From an uncultured Collinsella sp. (GTDB lineage: Bacteria > Actinomycetota > Coriobacteriia > Coriobacteriales > Coriobacteriaceae), in contig CABTWP010000007.1 of assembly GCA_902488525.1 (NCBI GenBank), positions 1 through 53,945 on the forward strand: DNA of 53,945 nt, written 5' to 3'. The notes under the pieces are model-generated. The model saw only the letters and a list, made by a program, of their open reading frames with translations, was not told where the DNA came from and searched no databases. Of the stretch, positions 35,383-44,955 are shown piece by piece. Numbering within the stretch: the stretch's first letter is position 1; every line of letters starts with the position of its first letter. The position numbers and the translations under genes were made by a program.

Positions 35383-36296
35383 AGCGGACAGACGAGGGTT
35401 TTTGCCATATCGCACAGACGCTTTGACAGGGCGGGGTCATCCAAGATGCGGATGGCTCCGCCCGCCGCGATTATCTGGCTCAGTAGCCAACGCTCGGAGC
35501 CGTAATGCACGGTTACCGTTGCCGTGTCTGTCCCGCTGCGCTCGATTAGGGTGATGCCGGCCCAGTCCAGATGCTCCGCCATATCGAATGGCATCAAAAG
35601 CTTTGCGCTATGCTGCGTCCGGGCAAGGGAATCGTGGAGGGATGCGACGTCCGGTGCGTGAGGCACGACGGAGTCTTCCGTCAAGGCGAGTCCCTCGATT
35701 TTATCCATGCGATAGGTGCGCTGCTCATCGACTGCGATGTCCCAGGCAATCAGGTATGTTTGGTCGCCGTTTGCCGTAATGCGCAAGGGGTCGACCAGAC
35801 GCTCGCGTGGCCGTGCATCGTCCATCGAGCGATACGAGATGCGACAGCGAACGCCGTCCTGAATGGCGCAGCTCAGCTGCTGCCAGTGCGACCCGTGGTT
35901 GACGGTGTCAAAGACGCGTTGGTTATAGCCGAGCTCTTCGGGCAGAAGGGCATGTCGAATCCGAGCTGCCGTCTGCGGCTCGATCTCCAACGATTCAAGT
36001 TCGTGGTTGAGCACGGCGCCCTCGGCTGCACTCAAGCGCAACGGTAGCACACGCCCGGCGTCACCAGTGAGGACCACACGCTCGCCGTGGCATTCGCAGA
36101 TGATGCGCGCACCAGATTCTCGGTCCGCGAGCGTCGAGACGATCTCGAGAATCTCGTCGAGCGACACCCCTGTGATGTCAAAGCGGCTGCAAATCTCGGC
36201 TCGTGTCATGCCGCTCTCGCCGGCGGCGTAGAGGGCCTCCATGATGTCGATGGCGCGCGAGAGTCTCTGCTCGCTGGTGAGTTTACGCACGGGCAT
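35379..36296 (-). CDS. WYL-domain transcriptional regulator (PafC-like)
   Basis: A 305-residue protein: an N-terminal winged helix (LSRAIDIMEALYAAGESGMT), a WYL domain at about 145-225 (CRISYRSMDDARPRERLVDPLRI ... YLIAWD) and a C-terminal extension. Adjacent WYL pairs in Actinomycetota include PafB-PafC, activators of the LexA-independent DNA damage response; that assignment is by context. ATG 36296 lies inside the end of the upstream WYL gene; a TTG seven codons earlier is also possible. Confidence 0.85.
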   Translation of the reverse strand: MPVRKLTSEQRLSRAIDIMEALYAAGESGMTRAEICSRFDITGVSLDEILEIVSTLADRESGARIICECHGERVVLTGDAGRVLPLRLSAAEGAVLNHELESLEIEPQTAARIRHALLPEELGYNQRVFDTVNHGSHWQQLSCAIQDGVRCRISYRSMDDARPRERLVDPLRITANGDQTYLIAWDIAVDEQRTYRMDKIEGLALTEDSVVPHAPDVASLHDSLARTQHSAKLLMPFDMAEHLDWAGITLIERSGTDTATVTVHYGSERWLLSQIIAAGGAIRILDDPALSKRLCDMAKTLVCPL

Positions 36297-37305
36297 GCTC
36301 GTGCACCGTCCTTTCAATGAGGCGGTTCCACGCCTGCTTGAGCGATTTGGGGGCCACGGGCCTCATGCCGTCCACGGCGTGGGCCATGCAAAATGAGGCG
36401 GCGGCTTCAAGGTCACGCACGTCAACGGTCCAGGTCCATCCCGCATCGGTGTGTGCGAGCTCACCTCGCCCGCGCGTGAGGCCGTTAATCATATCGATCT
36501 GCGTCTGAGGGGCGAACGAGAACGTGGCTGCAACGGGCGGTCGGTCGGCAAAATCGAATTCAAAGAACAGATAGTCGTTGAGATTGAAGTCCGCGGGGAT
36601 GGAGTAGGCCTTCGAAGGACGCCAAGCACGAACGATACGGTCACAGCGGAATGTCCTGATGTCGTCGGTGGCATTGTCAAGGCCGCAGAAATACGCCACG
36701 CCCTCGCGCTCGAACATGCCGTAGACGCGGACGGTACGCTCTTTCTGCTCGCCGCGTCCGTTCTGATATAAAAATCGCAGCGCACAACGCTCGGCAAAGG
36801 CGCTCCAAACCGCATCGACGGTGGGAGAGCGGCTGATCGGCGCCTCGTCTACCGTCGTCCTGCCGGTGAGATAGGCAATCTTGGAGCGAATATCGGCAAG
36901 CGGTGCGGCAAAAGTGGATGAGCCGGCCGCTAGTGTCTGGTCGATGGCGTTGAGCAGGATATCGGCGTCGTCTGCGGTAATGAGGCCGCCTGCCGCAAAC
37001 GTGTGCTCGCGGTCGATTGTCCACGAGCTTTCCTCGGTCTCCTGCGCGCCGGTGGGGTGAACCTCCTTGATTAAGATGCCACGCTCGAGCAGTTTGTCAC
37101 GATCGCGCCGAAACTTGCGCTTATCCGAGTCGATGTTGCCCGAGTCATATCCCAGGTCAGAATCCAAGACGATCTGCTCGGTCGTCAGCGGTTCGGGGGA
37201 GCTGTTGAGCACAAAGAAAAGATTGAGGATGCGCTGAGCCGTTTTATCGAAACTGGGCTCCGAATTCCCCTTTTTAATTGTCTCGGTCGTGTCGCTTGCC
37301 GTCAT
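36283..37305 (-). CDS. WYL-domain transcriptional regulator (PafB-like)
   Basis: A 340-residue protein: an N-terminal HTH (KTAQRILNLFFVLNSSPEPLT, about 22-42), a WYL domain at about 165-240 (CALRFLYQNGRGEQKERTVRV ... AYFCGLDN) and a WCX-like C terminus. First gene of the two-gene WYL operon. ATG 37305 has GAGGA a few bases upstream. The pair lies tail-to-tail with the DinG-type helicase gene, which suits a DNA damage role. Confidence 0.85.
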   Translation of the reverse strand: MTASDTTETIKKGNSEPSFDKTAQRILNLFFVLNSSPEPLTTEQIVLDSDLGYDSGNIDSDKRKFRRDRDKLLERGILIKEVHPTGAQETEESSWTIDREHTFAAGGLITADDADILLNAIDQTLAAGSSTFAAPLADIRSKIAYLTGRTTVDEAPISRSPTVDAVWSAFAERCALRFLYQNGRGEQKERTVRVYGMFEREGVAYFCGLDNATDDIRTFRCDRIVRAWRPSKAYSIPADFNLNDYLFFEFDFADRPPVAATFSFAPQTQIDMINGLTRGRGELAHTDAGWTWTVDVRDLEAAASFCMAHAVDGMRPVAPKSLKQAWNRLIERTVHEHARA

Positions 37306-37503
37306 AGAGTCCTCGCATGAGAAGGTGGTTTGCTGCCATGATTTTAGTCCGATATGGAGATTAGGCTATATCCTTGTCCGCTCAGGGCGTTAAGATGGCC
37401 CGAATTCGGTCGTTTGCGCTCGCTCGGGGTATACTTTCGACTATATACGGTTCTAATGTGCATGCATTGGGCCTATTTGTCGGATTATGGATGTGGAGCG
37501 CAC

Positions 37504-40500
37504 ATGGCGAACACCCAGAACTATATTAACCACCTGCTGCAGAACACCGGCATTACGCCGGCATGCAGCGAAGAAGAGCGCTTGGCTGCCGAGGATATCG
37601 CTCAGATCTTCCGCAACCACGGCTTTGACCCCGAGGTTCAGGAGTTCAATGCCCCGGCGCCCAGTAGGTTGGCATTTGCCGTTACCGGTATTCTTGCGTT
37701 TGCCGGCGCCCTGCTGATGGGCATCGGCGGCGGTATCGGCCTGGTCGGCACCTTGCTGGCCATTGTCGGTGCCGTGCTCTACGTGCTCGAGCGCACAGGG
37801 CATCCCGTGGTTTCGCGCCTGGGCAAGACGGGCGTGAGCCAAAATGTCATCGCCTACCACAAGGCCTCGGGCCCGCTCGCGTCTCCGCGCAACCGCCCGG
37901 TGGTCGTTGTCGCACACTACGACTCTCCCCGTGCTGAGCTGCTCGCCCGCGAGCCCTATGCTTCGTATCGTGCGCTCATCGCCAAGCTGTTGCCCGTTGC
38001 CACGGTTGCCCCCGCTGCCGTTGCCATCCTGCGCATCCTGCCGCTCCCCGGCGCGCTCAAGGTTCTGCTGTGGATTGTCGCGATCCTCGCTTCCCTCGTT
38101 GCGCTCGCCAACGCGGCAAACATCATCTCTAACCGCCACATTCTTCCCTATACGTCCGGCGCGGTGTGCAACAAGTCTTCTGTCGCCGCCATGCTCGGCG
38201 TTATGGACAACGTTGCTCCCTTCCAGGGCGAAAACGAGTTTCCCGACGATGTTCCGTTCGATACCTATTTTGGGGAGCAAAAGCGTCGTGCCGAGGAAAT
38301 GGCGCGTGCAGCGGCGGAGTATGCCGCGGCCCAGCAGCAAAACGACTACGGCAACACCATCGAGTATGAAGAGCCTACCTACGCCGAGGACGAGTTCGGT
38401 CAGCCGATTGCTCCCGACACTCAGACCGAGCCCGAACAGGGTGAGGCTTTCGACGAGCAGATCGAGGGCTTTGAGGGTGCGTCTGCCGACGAGACGCTGA
38501 TTGGCGCCATCGTGCCCGAGGATCAGAATCAGGCTGTCCAGGCTGAAGAGTTCAATGACGAGGTTTCCGCTGCCGAGCCGGTGGAGGAGCCTGTCGCGGC
38601 CGAGCCCGAGCCCAAGCTCTATCGCAATGCCGCCGGCAACATCCGCTTTGGTTCGGATGCCATCCGTGCGCTCGGAATGCTTCCCGAGTCCTGCACGCTC
38701 GATTACGAGGAGGGCGAGGAGCCGACGTTTGAGCCCGAGCCTGCCCCCGTCGTGACTGCGCCTGCCCCCGTTGTCACCGTGGATGATGAGTCTGCCGCGG
38801 TTACCGCTGCCGTTGCCGAGTCCGAGGCGGTGTCCGCGATCGATCCTGCGGCAGGACTGGACATTTTGGCTCCCGCCGCGCCGGCGCAAGACGTTGCGGA
38901 CGAGTCTGACGACGATTACGTTGAACAGCCGAGGCGCGTGTCTTACGAGAGCGATACTGATTTCTCGGCCGAGATTCCCGCGGCAACGCCCCATGCCGAT
39001 ATTGCATCCGCGTTCTCGTCGATTGGCGCCAGCGCTTCCAACTTCTTTAAGGGTGCGCTTGCAAAGGGCAAGAAATTTGTCGACGATTTCGAGGAGAAGC
39101 GCGCTGCCGCACGCGAGGCTGCCGAGCAGGAGGCTATCGCTCAGCGGCAGGCAGCCGAGGCGGCACGTGAGCTCGCGGCGCAAGAGTTCGAGCAGAACGA
39201 GGCTATGCAGTCCGTGCCCGTCGACGCCGCCGAAGCTACAACGTCTTTCGAGGCCCAGCAACCGACGTCCGCGGATGTTGTTGAGGCGACGACGTCTTTC
39301 GAGGCTCAGCAGCACGTCGATAGCACCATGTCGTTTGATGCCGCGAAGTTCGATTCCACGATAACGTTTGAAAAGCAAGGCACCGCGATTGCCGAGCCCC
39401 TTCCTGTTTCCGATGAGCAGGGCGACGCGGTGGACGATGACGAGCCTATTGATGCTGCCGAAATCCAAGATGCCACCGAGGACGAGCCCGTCGAGGCCAA
39501 CTCTGACGAAGAGCAATACGCGGCAGCCGAGCAAGATGATTCGACCGAGGCCGAGCAGGAGGAAGTGCCTGCGGTTTCCGAGACTCCCGAGACAGATGAG
39601 TCGAGGCCTTATTCCACGCAGATTTTCACCATGCCGACCCCGAGTGGTTCCGGTGCCACGGTTGCCAATGTCGCTCCCACCCAGGACGAAACGGTCGATT
39701 CCCTTATGGCCCAGATTTCCTCCCAGGCATCGCCGCGTCCGCAGATGAATGTTCCCGATCCGGCGTCGGCACCGTCGCCTGCACCTTCCTCGTCTCCGCT
39801 GGCTTCGGTCCCCGATCCGTCGCTGCCGTCTATGAAGCAGGCAAACGTTGCGTCTCGCACGTCGCTGTTCGACCTTCCCGATCCCTCTGCCCAGGTCAAC
39901 GACCCCTTTGCTACCGCCCAGGGTCCCGAACCCACATCGGCACCCGTTGCGCCTCCTATGCCCGTTGCGTCGGGTGCGCAGCCGATCGAGACCATTTCGG
40001 CTCCCGCCCCGGCGGCACCCAAGTCTCGTAAGCGCGGCCTGGGTGGCCTGTTCGGTCGTAAAAAGAAAAACGAGCAGGACAGCATGAGTGACTGGCTGGG
40101 CGTCGAAGACGATTACGATGCCAAGAAATCCGGTCGCGGTATCGGTTCGTGGGATAACTTCGAGGACGATAACGATGGCTGGAAGGGCGGCGCTACGTCT
40201 TCCGATGGCGCTTCTTCCGAAGATATGCTCTCGGCTGTCGCCTCTATGGGCGATGATGAGCTGCTCGGTCACGATATCTGGTTTGTGGCAACGGGTGCCT
40301 CGGATTGTGATGGCGCCGGCATGAAGGCCTTCTTGGCTTCGCATCGCGATAAGCTCCGCGGCGTATTCTTTATCAATCTTGAATCCGTCGGCGCCGGTAG
40401 GCTTTCGGTTGTGACGGTCGAGGGCGAACAACAGCTGCTCAAGGGCGATCGCCGCATTATGAACCTGGTCAGCAAGGTCTGCAAGTCGTTCCATGTCGAT

Positions 40501-40701
40501 TGTGGCGCGCTCGAGATGCCCTATGCCAAGACCGATGCCTACGCCGCGCTCGAGGCGAGCCGCCGAGCCCTCACCATCGCCGGTGTGGACGGCACACGTC
40601 TGGCTTGCGCTCGTACCGAGGACGACCTGCCCCACAATGTCAACCCGACGAACATTGCCACGGTATCCGAGGTCGTTACCGAGGTTATCCGCCGTTCGTA
40701 G
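37504..40701 (+). CDS. Membrane M28-peptidase-like protein with very long disordered insert
   Basis: A 1065-residue protein. Membrane helices lie at about 58-100 and 163-215. M28-like parts surround them: AHYDSP (about 137-142), GAVCNKSSVAAML (about 219-231), and, near the C terminus, DIWFVATGASDCDG, INLESVGAG and DLPHNVNPTNI. In M28 enzymes the second motif carries Asp and the third a Glu-Glu pair; here they are Cys and Ser-Asp, so catalysis is doubtful. Residues about 240-910 are acidic, Ala/Pro/Ser-rich and predicted disordered, with a short repeat (EATTSFEAQQ) and a basic patch KRGLGGLFGRKKK. The start is ATG 37504 with GTGGAG upstream; a longer frame to 37354 is less likely. Confidence 0.75.
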   Translation: MANTQNYINHLLQNTGITPACSEEERLAAEDIAQIFRNHGFDPEVQEFNAPAPSRLAFAVTGILAFAGALLMGIGGGIGLVGTLLAIVGAVLYVLERTGHPVVSRLGKTGVSQNVIAYHKASGPLASPRNRPVVVVAHYDSPRAELLAREPYASYRALIAKLLPVATVAPAAVAILRILPLPGALKVLLWIVAILASLVALANAANIISNRHILPYTSGAVCNKSSVAAMLGVMDNVAPFQGENEFPDDVPFDTYFGEQKRRAEEMARAAAEYAAAQQQNDYGNTIEYEEPTYAEDEFGQPIAPDTQTEPEQGEAFDEQIEGFEGASADETLIGAIVPEDQNQAVQAEEFNDEVSAAEPVEEPVAAEPEPKLYRNAAGNIRFGSDAIRALGMLPESCTLDYEEGEEPTFEPEPAPVVTAPAPVVTVDDESAAVTAAVAESEAVSAIDPAAGLDILAPAAPAQDVADESDDDYVEQPRRVSYESDTDFSAEIPAATPHADIASAFSSIGASASNFFKGALAKGKKFVDDFEEKRAAAREAAEQEAIAQRQAAEAARELAAQEFEQNEAMQSVPVDAAEATTSFEAQQPTSADVVEATTSFEAQQHVDSTMSFDAAKFDSTITFEKQGTAIAEPLPVSDEQGDAVDDDEPIDAAEIQDATEDEPVEANSDEEQYAAAEQDDSTEAEQEEVPAVSETPETDESRPYSTQIFTMPTPSGSGATVANVAPTQDETVDSLMAQISSQASPRPQMNVPDPASAPSPAPSSSPLASVPDPSLPSMKQANVASRTSLFDLPDPSAQVNDPFATAQGPEPTSAPVAPPMPVASGAQPIETISAPAPAAPKSRKRGLGGLFGRKKKNEQDSMSDWLGVEDDYDAKKSGRGIGSWDNFEDDNDGWKGGATSSDGASSEDMLSAVASMGDDELLGHDIWFVATGASDCDGAGMKAFLASHRDKLRGVFFINLESVGAGRLSVVTVEGEQQLLKGDRRIMNLVSKVCKSFHVDCGALEMPYAKTDAYAALEASRRALTIAGVDGTRLACARTEDDLPHNVNPTNIATVSEVVTEVIRRS

Positions 40702-40722
40702 GCGGAGCTCTAAGGAGTCAAC

Positions 40723-40941
40723 GTGTTTTCGTATATTAAGCGCCATTGGCCTGTCTACGTGATTTTGACCTTGATTGCCATTGCGTTAGGATTTGGGGCC
40801 GCCTACATCGTGGGTGCGAAGGGCTCGACCCCCGCCTCCGCAATCAGCGAAGAGGTGGAGCAAGAACAGAGCACGGGTGCCGATGGGATTCCTGAGTCCG
40901 AGCAAGCAATCGTTGATGGTGGATCTTCGTCTGCAGAGTAG
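40723..40941 (+). CDS. Small single-helix membrane protein
   Basis: A 72-residue protein: MFSYIKRHWPVYVILTLIAI and a hydrophobic helix to about residue 32, then an acidic tail. GTG 40723 has AAGGAG six bases upstream and is 21 bases after the M28-like gene, so it is probably cotranscribed. Its last 139 bases overlap the 3' end of the convergent adhesin gene. Confidence 0.65.
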   Translation: MFSYIKRHWPVYVILTLIAIALGFGAAYIVGAKGSTPASAISEEVEQEQSTGADGIPESEQAIVDGGSSSAE

Positions 40942-43900
40942 ATACGGCGATTTAAATGATTGAAAGCGGCGATGGGAACTGGTCCTGTTGCCGGTAGGTC
41001 CTGCGGTAGGGTGCAGCGTTGAATGACACAGTCCTCGTCATGTGACTCAAGTTTATCGCCGCCGCCGTTGCGACAAAGATCGACGCGTGCGCTGTTGGTG
41101 AGTGCGGTTTGGGGCGTATAAGCCGATGTTGCCTGCATGTGCACGACTGCGCCCCGAGCGTCTGCACCAAGGATTGCTTTGGCATCGTCAAGGTCGTCGT
41201 GCTCATCTTTGAGATCATCGCGGGTCCAAGAATCCGCATCGCTTCGAGTCGTAAAGTCGGCGGCTACCGTACCGTATTCAATTCGAATGCCCGTTACGAC
41301 GGTATTGGATGCAAGGTCGAGCTCTTCCGCCTCGAGTGTGGTGGATTCCGTGGTCGAGATATCCGCCTTCCAGAGGTGCCAACCGTCGTAATCGACGAGG
41401 CGACAGTCCTCACCCAGGCTCTCTTTTACTTCGTCGGACTCAAGCCAAGGATTTTCGTGCCCATCGTCAAGTGTCGCGTTTGCCGGCTCATCGACGTCTG
41501 TCGAGTCCAACGGCGTCGTGCGATACCATACGTTGCACAGACCGTTGAGGTCGCCGATGGCGACGGGGGTTTCGATTGAGATGAATCTCGCCGTGCCGTC
41601 TTTGGCGCACTCAAGATCATCGGTAATCGTAAACTCATCAACCCAAGTAGCGGAATCGTTTCGAGCATCGATGGTATAGGAGAAAAGCCCATCACTATTG
41701 GTTTGCGTCGTGGCGCGGTTTTTACCATCGCCGTTAGCCAACAGGCCCTTTTCGATAGGTTGGACAAGTTCCTGACGCTTGTCGACCTGTCCCTTGATCT
41801 CGATGGGCGCATCCTTCATCGCGACGGATTGGACTTCTCCCGTATCCTTTATTTCAAACGTTATCTCCTCGGCAAGGTCATAGGTCCGCGGAGACATCAT
41901 TTCGCGCAACGAGTAGGTGCCGGGTGCAAGATGTTCGACGCGGTGTGGCTTGTCGGATGAGGTCCAGGAGTCTATTTCGGTTTTATCGGGACCATATAAG
42001 GTGAGCTGTGCGCCTTCCACTTCTTGCTCGCCGCTTGCATCGACCTTGGAGATATCAACCTTGATGTAATCGTCGGATACGTTAAGCCGTGCTTCTACAA
42101 CGGGTGTTTTCTGGTCGGCATAAGTAAGGTCGACAATGTGGGATGTCCGATCGAGTAAGAAGCCTGCCGGCGCTTGAGTCTCGACAACCTCGTAGCGTGC
42201 GGTGCCAGATCCCAGCGGGAGGTCGTCCGCGCGTGCTTCTCCAGTTTCATCCGTCGTGACGGTAGCGACAGTCTCTCCGTCGAGTGCGGCAATGCTACCG
42301 TCGGGGCGTACGATATCACCCGAGGCACGGATCTCAAAGACGGCGCCCGCGAGGCTGCTGCCGTCTATGGCATCGGTTTTAGCGATCCTGATGTTTCCGG
42401 TCGCGGCGTGGTCATAATACGAGGCGATTGCAACGGGCGTTAGGTTCATGTCGGCGGGTATGTTTACCTTGATCTCTTCGCCGACAAGATAGGGCTCTTT
42501 GGCCGAGGTTTCACGTACATAATAGGTGCCCGGCACGAGCGATTCGGGCAGTGTGACGGTCCCGGTCGCGTCAGTCGTAAAGGTGTCCATTACGTTATGT
42601 GCTGGATACCAGCAAGTTTGTGAGACAGGTTCGTGATTGCTGTCGAGGAGTTGGAAGGTGAATCCGGCTAGTGGAACAGAAGCGCCTGTTTGGGCATCGC
42701 GTTTTACAATCTGGAGATGCGTCGACAGAGCGTGGTTGTCCACGATATATTGAAGCACGGCGCCGTTGGAAATCTGATTGGCCCCGACGGTCCATTCCCC
42801 TGCACGTTTAAAACCCTCGGGGACGGTTTCCGGAACCTCGCGAATCGTGTAGCCGGCACGGTCGTATGGGACAGCTCCGTGGACACCGGCGGGTCGCTTG
42901 CCTGTGCCGAACCATGCTTCGGGCTGATCTTTGGTGGAGGCAAAGCCATAGATGTTTGTGGTCAGTGTGCCAACAACCTGCTGAGAACTGTTGCTGACAA
43001 CCTCAAAGACAACACCACCCGCCGGTTGCTCCAGGCCGGATTGGTCGCTATTGCCGTAATCCTTGAATTTGGAAATCTCAAGGTCAAACGCAATGGGGAT
43101 ATCGGAAACGCGAGATTCGATCTCGACCACGCCTGAATCGCCGAGCTGGTCGGCTCCAACGGTATAGGTCCAGCTGTCGTTGGATGGCAGGTAGCCCTCG
43201 GGGGCTTTTGATTCGTAGATGGTAAAGGTTCCTAAGGGGACATCGGCGAGGGTGCCCCGACCGCTTTCGTCGGTCGTGAGGATTTGTGCCCATCCAGGGG
43301 TTGATTGCGACACACACGTGAACTCTGCTCCTGCGAGTGAAGATCCCACCTGGGGGCCGGCATTCGTCGCGGCATCGAGTTTTACGATACGCAGATTGAT
43401 GGTGCCGGGCTGTTCATCAATGGCGACCCGCCCGCCGTCATTCCCCGTGGTAAAGGCAATACGATCGTGGCGGGGGACATAGCCGGCCGGCGCCTTCGTT
43501 TCAACTAGGTAGTATGCCGTGTTGGGCAGAAGTGTTGCTTGCGCTCGACCGTTGCTGTCCATCTGGATGGTGCCGACACGCGCGCCGCTGGCGCTCTCAA
43601 AAATATCGAATGTTGCCCCGGTAAACTGATAGGTATTGTTTCCGCTGGTAATAACGGTGTTAGCAGACTGCTTTTGGAAGGAAACAGAGACCGCCGGCAG
43701 TACATAGAGCATGTCTTGACGTTTGCTGCCGCCCGATACGGCCCCTAGATAGCGTCGCGCGCGGTGCGGAGCGGCTTCGATGCTTCCTGATTTTGCGCTG
43801 TCGTGGAGCCACCGCGCAGCCGCCACGACTTCATTGTCGGCGGTAAAGTGTCCGCTCTTGGTTTTACCCTGAGCGGTCATGTAGGAGTAGGTGCCGTCGA

Positions 43901-44318
43901 CATGGGTAGTGCCGTTGAGCATCCATACGGCAAGCTGGGTGGCGGCGCGGGCGCGATCGGGTGAAAGATGGTAACCGCCAAACGACGTGGTGGTGGGATA
44001 TCCGTGACAAACGATTGCCGCGAACTCGTCGTCGAGCCACACCCAGCCTTGATCAAAGTTGAGCCATGGGCCGCCCGGTTTGGTGGGGCCGGGGCGCTCC
44101 TGGTTCATGCAGTAGGCAATCGAGGTGTCTTGAGCTTCATACTTGCCGATGAAGAAGGGCCCACAATCATCGCTAATAGTGCGGAAGCCGAGCTGGTCGT
44201 AGCCATCGACGGCAAATGCGGCTCCCGGTGCCAGGCAGCCGAAAAGCAGGAAGAGGAGCAGGAGCAGCGGACCTGTTGCGATTGCGCTGTGGACAGAGTG
44301 CGTGGGTGCGTTGGACAT
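40803..44318 (-). CDS. Thioester-domain surface adhesin with multiple SpaA domains, damaged sorting signal
   Basis: A 1171-residue protein. A signal peptide covers about 1-36. A thioester domain (about 40-165) has C70 (YCMNQE) and Q128 (ATQLAVW), the expected Cys-Gln pair that can bond covalently to host targets. Several SpaA/Cna-B domains follow, each ending in a VETKAPAGY-like motif, then a larger C-terminal beta domain (about 860-1100). LPATG occurs at about 1108, but no hydrophobic span or basic tail follows; instead 59 residues run on through sequence antisense to the small membrane gene. The C terminus is probably truncated by a deletion or frameshift, and anchoring may be lost. No sortase gene is near. 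Confidence 0.8.
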   Translation of the reverse strand: MSNAPTHSVHSAIATGPLLLLLFLLFGCLAPGAAFAVDGYDQLGFRTISDDCGPFFIGKYEAQDTSIAYCMNQERPGPTKPGGPWLNFDQGWVWLDDEFAAIVCHGYPTTTSFGGYHLSPDRARAATQLAVWMLNGTTHVDGTYSYMTAQGKTKSGHFTADNEVVAAARWLHDSAKSGSIEAAPHRARRYLGAVSGGSKRQDMLYVLPAVSVSFQKQSANTVITSGNNTYQFTGATFDIFESASGARVGTIQMDSNGRAQATLLPNTAYYLVETKAPAGYVPRHDRIAFTTGNDGGRVAIDEQPGTINLRIVKLDAATNAGPQVGSSLAGAEFTCVSQSTPGWAQILTTDESGRGTLADVPLGTFTIYESKAPEGYLPSNDSWTYTVGADQLGDSGVVEIESRVSDIPIAFDLEISKFKDYGNSDQSGLEQPAGGVVFEVVSNSSQQVVGTLTTNIYGFASTKDQPEAWFGTGKRPAGVHGAVPYDRAGYTIREVPETVPEGFKRAGEWTVGANQISNGAVLQYIVDNHALSTHLQIVKRDAQTGASVPLAGFTFQLLDSNHEPVSQTCWYPAHNVMDTFTTDATGTVTLPESLVPGTYYVRETSAKEPYLVGEEIKVNIPADMNLTPVAIASYYDHAATGNIRIAKTDAIDGSSLAGAVFEIRASGDIVRPDGSIAALDGETVATVTTDETGEARADDLPLGSGTARYEVVETQAPAGFLLDRTSHIVDLTYADQKTPVVEARLNVSDDYIKVDISKVDASGEQEVEGAQLTLYGPDKTEIDSWTSSDKPHRVEHLAPGTYSLREMMSPRTYDLAEEITFEIKDTGEVQSVAMKDAPIEIKGQVDKRQELVQPIEKGLLANGDGKNRATTQTNSDGLFSYTIDARNDSATWVDEFTITDDLECAKDGTARFISIETPVAIGDLNGLCNVWYRTTPLDSTDVDEPANATLDDGHENPWLESDEVKESLGEDCRLVDYDGWHLWKADISTTESTTLEAEELDLASNTVVTGIRIEYGTVAADFTTRSDADSWTRDDLKDEHDDLDDAKAILGADARGAVVHMQATSAYTPQTALTNSARVDLCRNGGGDKLESHDEDCVIQRCTLPQDLPATGPVPIAAFNHLNRRIYSADEDPPSTIACSDSGIPSAPVLCSCSTSSLIAEAGVEPFAPTM

Positions 44319-44572
44319 GGCTGCTCCTTATCCCTCGTGCGCCGCACGGGGAGGCTGCGACGCGTAGGATGAGGCTACCCCCGAGGTTCATGCGGGTAAG
44401 TACCGGAGCCTGACCAAAAGCTTGCCCAATTCCTGACAAATTGAGCTCAAATACAACAATCAAGCAAAAGCGCAGGTAGAAGATAAGGAGAACAGGAGGT
44501 CAAAGGTCCTCATCTCCACAATTGACGCGATTTTCAAACGAATCTCCATAGCTAAAACAAGCATCGCCACCC

Positions 44573-44602
44573 TTGTATCGAACAAGACAACCGCGTTATA
44601 CT
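44573..44602 (+). promoter_or_regulatory. Promoter of tRNA-Gly
   Basis: TTGTAT (44573-44578), an 18-bp spacer, TATACT (44597-44602), 13 bases before the tRNA. The rest of the gap 44319-44572 holds no gene that I can support. Confidence 0.6.
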
Positions 44603-44615
44603 ATCCCCCACATAT

Positions 44616-44690
44616 GCGGGCATCGCCAAGTGGTAAGGCATCAGCTTCCCAAGCTGACACTCGCGGGTTCGAGTCCCGTTGCCCGCTCCA
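44616..44690 (+). tRNA. tRNA-Gly (anticodon CCC)
   Basis: 75 nt. GCGGGCA pairs with TGCCCGC, then T and an encoded CCA. The anticodon loop TTCCCAA gives CCC. Its 3' end is repeated downstream (see repeats at 44825 and 44956). Confidence 0.95.
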
Positions 44691-44701
44691 GCTAGAAGCA
44701 C

Positions 44702-44734
44702 AAGCACGGCACCATTACGGTGCCGTGCTTTTTT
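44702..44734 (+). terminator. Terminator of tRNA-Gly
   Basis: AAGCACGGCACC-ATTAC-GGTGCCGTGCTT followed by TTTT. Confidence 0.88.
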
Positions 44735-44824
44735 CAATAAAGCGCCGGGACTCGAACCCGACAGGGTGCGAGCGTAAAGCAAACGCGAAGCGTTTGTAGC
44801 GAGCAGGCGAAGGCGCCGACAGGC

Positions 44825-44882
44825 GCCTGAAGCCGGTGCGGATTTGCGAAGCAAATACGCGGATGTCCCGTTGCCCGCTCCA
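44825..44882 (+). repeat. 58-bp repeat ending in tRNA-Gly 3' end, copy 1
   Basis: It matches 44956-45013 at 55 of 58 positions. Its last 18 bases, GTCCCGTTGCCCGCTCCA, equal the 3' end of tRNA-Gly (44673-44690). It resembles an integration scar or attachment-site duplicate. Confidence 0.8.
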
Positions 44883-44955
44883 TCGAGTGCGGGAGACATG
44901 GGGACGGCCAATTCAACAAAGTCTTCCCCCGCGGCTTCGTGAGGCTGAGGGGCTC

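Noticed and set aside
37453..40746. Minus-strand open frame of 1097 codons
   Set aside because: Antisense to the M28-like gene; Arg/Gly/Leu-rich without motifs.
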